In this document: positions 62,488 to 64,000 of the stretch, one piece after another | How positions within the stretch are numbered: position 1 is the first letter of the stretch | Layout: every line of letters begins with the position of its first letter | NCBI GenBank assembly: GCA_947504115.1 | Contig: CANNGH010000001.1 | Span: forward strand, 620,001 to 684,000 | DNA: 64,000 nucleotides | Reading direction: 5' to 3' | Source of the DNA: an uncultured Sedimentitalea sp. | GTDB taxonomy: Bacteria; Pseudomonadota; Alphaproteobacteria; Rhodobacterales; Rhodobacteraceae | Position numbers and translations under genes: made by a program | The notes under the pieces: model-generated | Seen by the model: the letters and a program-made list of their open reading frames with translations, nothing else | The model's database searches: none | Told to the model about the DNA's origin: nothing

Positions 62488-62507
62488 CCCCGGCCTTCGG
62501 GCCGGGG
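62488..62507 (+). terminator. Terminator-like hairpin after ttrA
   Basis: CCCCGGCC (62488-62495) and GGCCGGGG (62500-62507) form a perfect 8-bp stem with a TTCG tetraloop, 11 bp after the ttrA stop. No T-run follows. Confidence 0.65.
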
Positions 62508-62609
62508 CAACACGCGGGCCAGCATGGCCGCGATCCGTGTCGGTTCCCGACATACCGTGAGCGAGATCCTGAGAAGGCTTGCGGGGCGGACAGGCTATCT
62601 TGGCTGAAA

Positions 62610-62826
62610 ATGCCATTGATCCCGAACGGTTCGACGCTCGCGCGGTCTCCGGGCAGGTCAGACTTCCCGTTGAAGGGCTGTTTCGTCCGACGCATGGTGT
62701 GGCCGGACATGCTGACCGAGGCGGCAATTCCGCTTTTTCAGGGCATGCGCAGAAGCCGGGCAGGTCGCCCGGGTCTATGAATGGGTGCTGGAGGGATCCG
62801 GACAGGCGCCGCAACTGCCGGACTGA
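62610..62826 (+). pseudogene. Frameshifted small gene remnant
   Basis: The frame from the ATG at 62610 (MPLIPNGSTLARSPGRSD...) reads through to 62738. It then shifts: removing one T from the T5 run at 62734-62738 gives a continuous 71-residue product ending VYEWVLEGSGQAPQLPD with a stop at 62824. Without that change the frame stops at 62780. Upstream the frame stays open, so the true start is uncertain. I do not recognise the family. The rest of 62508-62890 shows nothing else. Confidence 0.4.
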
Positions 62827-62890
62827 TGCGGTTTGCAATCGGTCGTCAGCCCTTGCTTCCGATCCTGTCCGACAGGTGCGAAATGAAAAT

Positions 62891-62914
62891 CCCCCGCAGA
62901 TTTCCCTGCGGGGG
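62891..62914 (-). terminator. Rho-independent terminator of the pet operon
   Basis: CCCCCGCAG (62891-62899) and CTGCGGGGG (62906-62914) form a 9-bp stem with a 6-nt loop. In the minus-strand transcript the stem is followed by ATTTTCATTTC, a T-rich tail, 25 bp after the petC stop. Confidence 0.8.
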
Positions 62915-62939
62915 GTCAAGGCCAGGCGGGCGGGCGGGT

Positions 62940-63731
62940 TCAGTCGGTCTTGCGACCCTTGAACGGTGCCCACAGGCGCTTGTTGGTCAGGTAGAGCAAT
63001 ACCGACAGGATCGTCAGGAACACGACCCCGATGAATCCGGCCTGTTTGCGGGCCATCATCTTGGGTTCCGCCGCCCACATCAGGAAGGCCGAGACATCCT
63101 CCGACATGGCGCGCACGTCGTTGGCATGTCCGTCGGCATATTCGACCTGTTCGTCGAACAGCGGCGGCGCCATCGAGATCCAGCCGCCGGGAAAGGCGGT
63201 GTTCTCATAAAAAAGCGCTCCCGCCTCTTCTTTCTCCTCGCCGGTATAGCCGGTCAGGAGCGAGGCGATGTATTCCGCGCCGCCGATCCCCTTGAACAGC
63301 TGGTTGAGCCCCAGCCCGTAGGGGCCGTGGAAACCGGCCCGTGCCTTGGCCATCATGCTGAGGTCGGGTGCACCCGCCGCCGTGTTCGCCGGGAAATGGT
63401 CGGTCGGGATGGCGGGGCGGTAATCGTCCAGCTCTTCGTCGAACACCTCGAACATTTCGGCGGAATAGGCACGCACCTGATCGTCGGTCATGGATGGCCC
63501 GCCATCGTCGGCCAACGCGCGCAGCGGCACGTATTGCAGGCCGTGGCAGGCGGCACAAACCTCGGTATAGACCTGAAGGCCGCGCTGCAGCTGGTTCTGG
63601 TCATAGGTGCCGAAAGGGCCTTCGAAGGAAAAGGCGAAATCCTCCACATGCTGCTCTCCCTCTGCCGCCAGGGCGGCGGCAGGGGCGAGTGCGATGGCGA
63701 GAACGGCACCGATTGCGGTTTTCTTGAACAT
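62940..63731 (-). CDS. petC: Cytochrome c1 of the bc1 complex
   Basis: A 263-residue cytochrome c1. It has a signal peptide ([21 protein letters not shown]), heme c site CAACH (C59-H63), axial methionine in AEPKMMARK and a C-terminal membrane anchor ([17 protein letters not shown]). It takes electrons from the Rieske protein and passes them to soluble or membrane cytochromes c. The start has AAAAGGACC upstream, 17 bp after petB. It is the last gene of petABC, with a T-tailed terminator after it. Confidence 0.96.
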   Translation of the reverse strand: MFKKTAIGAVLAIALAPAAALAAEGEQHVEDFAFSFEGPFGTYDQNQLQRGLQVYTEVCAACHGLQYVPLRALADDGGPSMTDDQVRAYSAEMFEVFDEELDDYRPAIPTDHFPANTAAGAPDLSMMAKARAGFHGPYGLGLNQLFKGIGGAEYIASLLTGYTGEEKEEAGALFYENTAFPGGWISMAPPLFDEQVEYADGHANDVRAMSEDVSAFLMWAAEPKMMARKQAGFIGVVFLTILSVLLYLTNKRLWAPFKGRKTD

Positions 63732-63748
63732 TGCTCCCGGTCCTTTTC

Positions 63749-64000
63749 TCATTCGGCAGGGTTGGTGTCGGGCAGGGTCTTGGTGCCGCCGACATTGGGT
63801 GCGTAATGCGCATCGAAGTCGTCCTCGATCGTCGCCGGAGGTGTCGCCGGTTTCTCGATCACGCCCAGAAGCGGCAGGATCACGAGGAAATAGGCGAACC
63901 AATAGGCCGAACCGATCAGCGCAAAGCTGGCATAGGGCTCTTCCGCCGGCATGGCACCCAGCCACATCAGCACGAAGAAATCGATGACCAGCAGGGCGAA
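63749..64000 (-). CDS. petB: Cytochrome b of the bc1 complex, C-terminal part
   Basis: The frame enters from the right edge and ends at a stop at 63749, giving 83 residues. The last two membrane helices of cytochrome b are visible ([21 protein letters not shown] and [21 protein letters not shown]), followed by a hydrophilic tail typical of Rhodobacter cytochrome b ([18 protein letters not shown]). petC follows 17 bp later. Truncated by the window edge. Confidence 0.92.
   Translation of the reverse strand, partial: FALLVIDFFVLMWLGAMPAEEPYASFALIGSAYWFAYFLVILPLLGVIEKPATPPATIEDDFDAHYAPNVGGTKTLPDTNPAE

Noticed and set aside
59259-62525. A 1088-codon open frame on the minus strand opposite ttrA
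   Set aside because: It is the antisense shadow of a high-GC gene: no family motifs, Arg/His/Gln-rich product, and ttrA on the other strand has clear motifs and a ribosome-binding site.
1-64000. CRISPR arrays, tRNA or rRNA genes, complete insertion sequences
   Set aside because: No regularly spaced direct repeats, no clover-leaf-type sequence and no transposase or terminal inverted repeats were noticed on reading; short or diverged tRNAs cannot be fully excluded without a covariance search.

Overview
The window is high-GC (mostly about 63-68%) alphaproteobacterial chromosome, and the gene content and order point to Rhodobacteraceae (Roseobacter/Rhodobacter group). The pointers are the rnd-kdsD-lptCAB-hpf-ptsN block, a DUF2794 gene, a small Rhodobacteraceae-type conserved protein at 30031-30417, an Irr-type iron box in front of mbfA, TTAACCAT/CtrA-type sites, and a pet (cytochrome bc1) operon at the right edge. 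I saw no rRNA, tRNA or CRISPR array. Functions are assigned from motifs and remembered family features only; no search was run.

Layout. (1) 1-5014: start of an unknown minus-strand gene, then RNase D, arabinose-5-phosphate isomerase, the LPS transport genes lptC-lptA-lptB, the long hibernation factor hpf and ptsN. (2) 5011-15696: a surface-polysaccharide region. It holds a two-module sulfotransferase, a broken glycosyltransferase gene interrupted by AT-rich DNA with two small ORFs and CtrA-type sites, three intact glycosyltransferases, galE, galU, a kdsB-like gene, cysQ and a KpsM-type export permease. (3) 15706-21585: housekeeping and stress genes (HAD hydrolase, YaiI, fghA, AEC transporter, the iron exporter mbfA, an NYN-LOTUS protein, frmA). 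fghA and frmA form the glutathione-dependent formaldehyde pathway. (4) 21732-27393: part of the phenylacetate pathway (TetR regulator, paaK, thiolase, paaI, divergent paaZ). (5) 27424-34695: DUF2794, an NlpC/P60 hydrolase, leucyl aminopeptidase, beta-carbonic anhydrase, asd, and an HxlR regulator divergent from DUF1428 and VOC genes.

(6) 34801-48885 is the most striking block. A Tat-exported molybdenum hydroxylase, its 2Fe-2S subunit and a triheme cytochrome c are followed without gaps by a caa3-type oxidase (coxB with a heme c domain, a coxA-coxC fusion, a small membrane protein, ctaG) and a second triheme cytochrome c. A PaoABC-type aldehyde oxidoreductase follows after 84 bp. It reads as a self-contained chain from a periplasmic aldehyde-type dehydrogenase to oxygen. 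(7) 49253-54021: the stress trio prkA-yeaH-spoVR. (8) 57196-54053 (minus): a tightly coupled membrane-stress operon that starts with a 22-residue membrane peptide. (9) 57436-62477: ttrB-ttrC-ttrA, a tetrathionate-reductase-type molybdoenzyme with an FNR-like site upstream. (10) 62478-64000: terminators, a frameshifted gene remnant, then petC and the end of petB.

GGAAC-N17/18-GTT motifs, resembling the alphaproteobacterial general-stress (EcfG-like) promoter, lie before blocks 6 and 8 and may tie them together.
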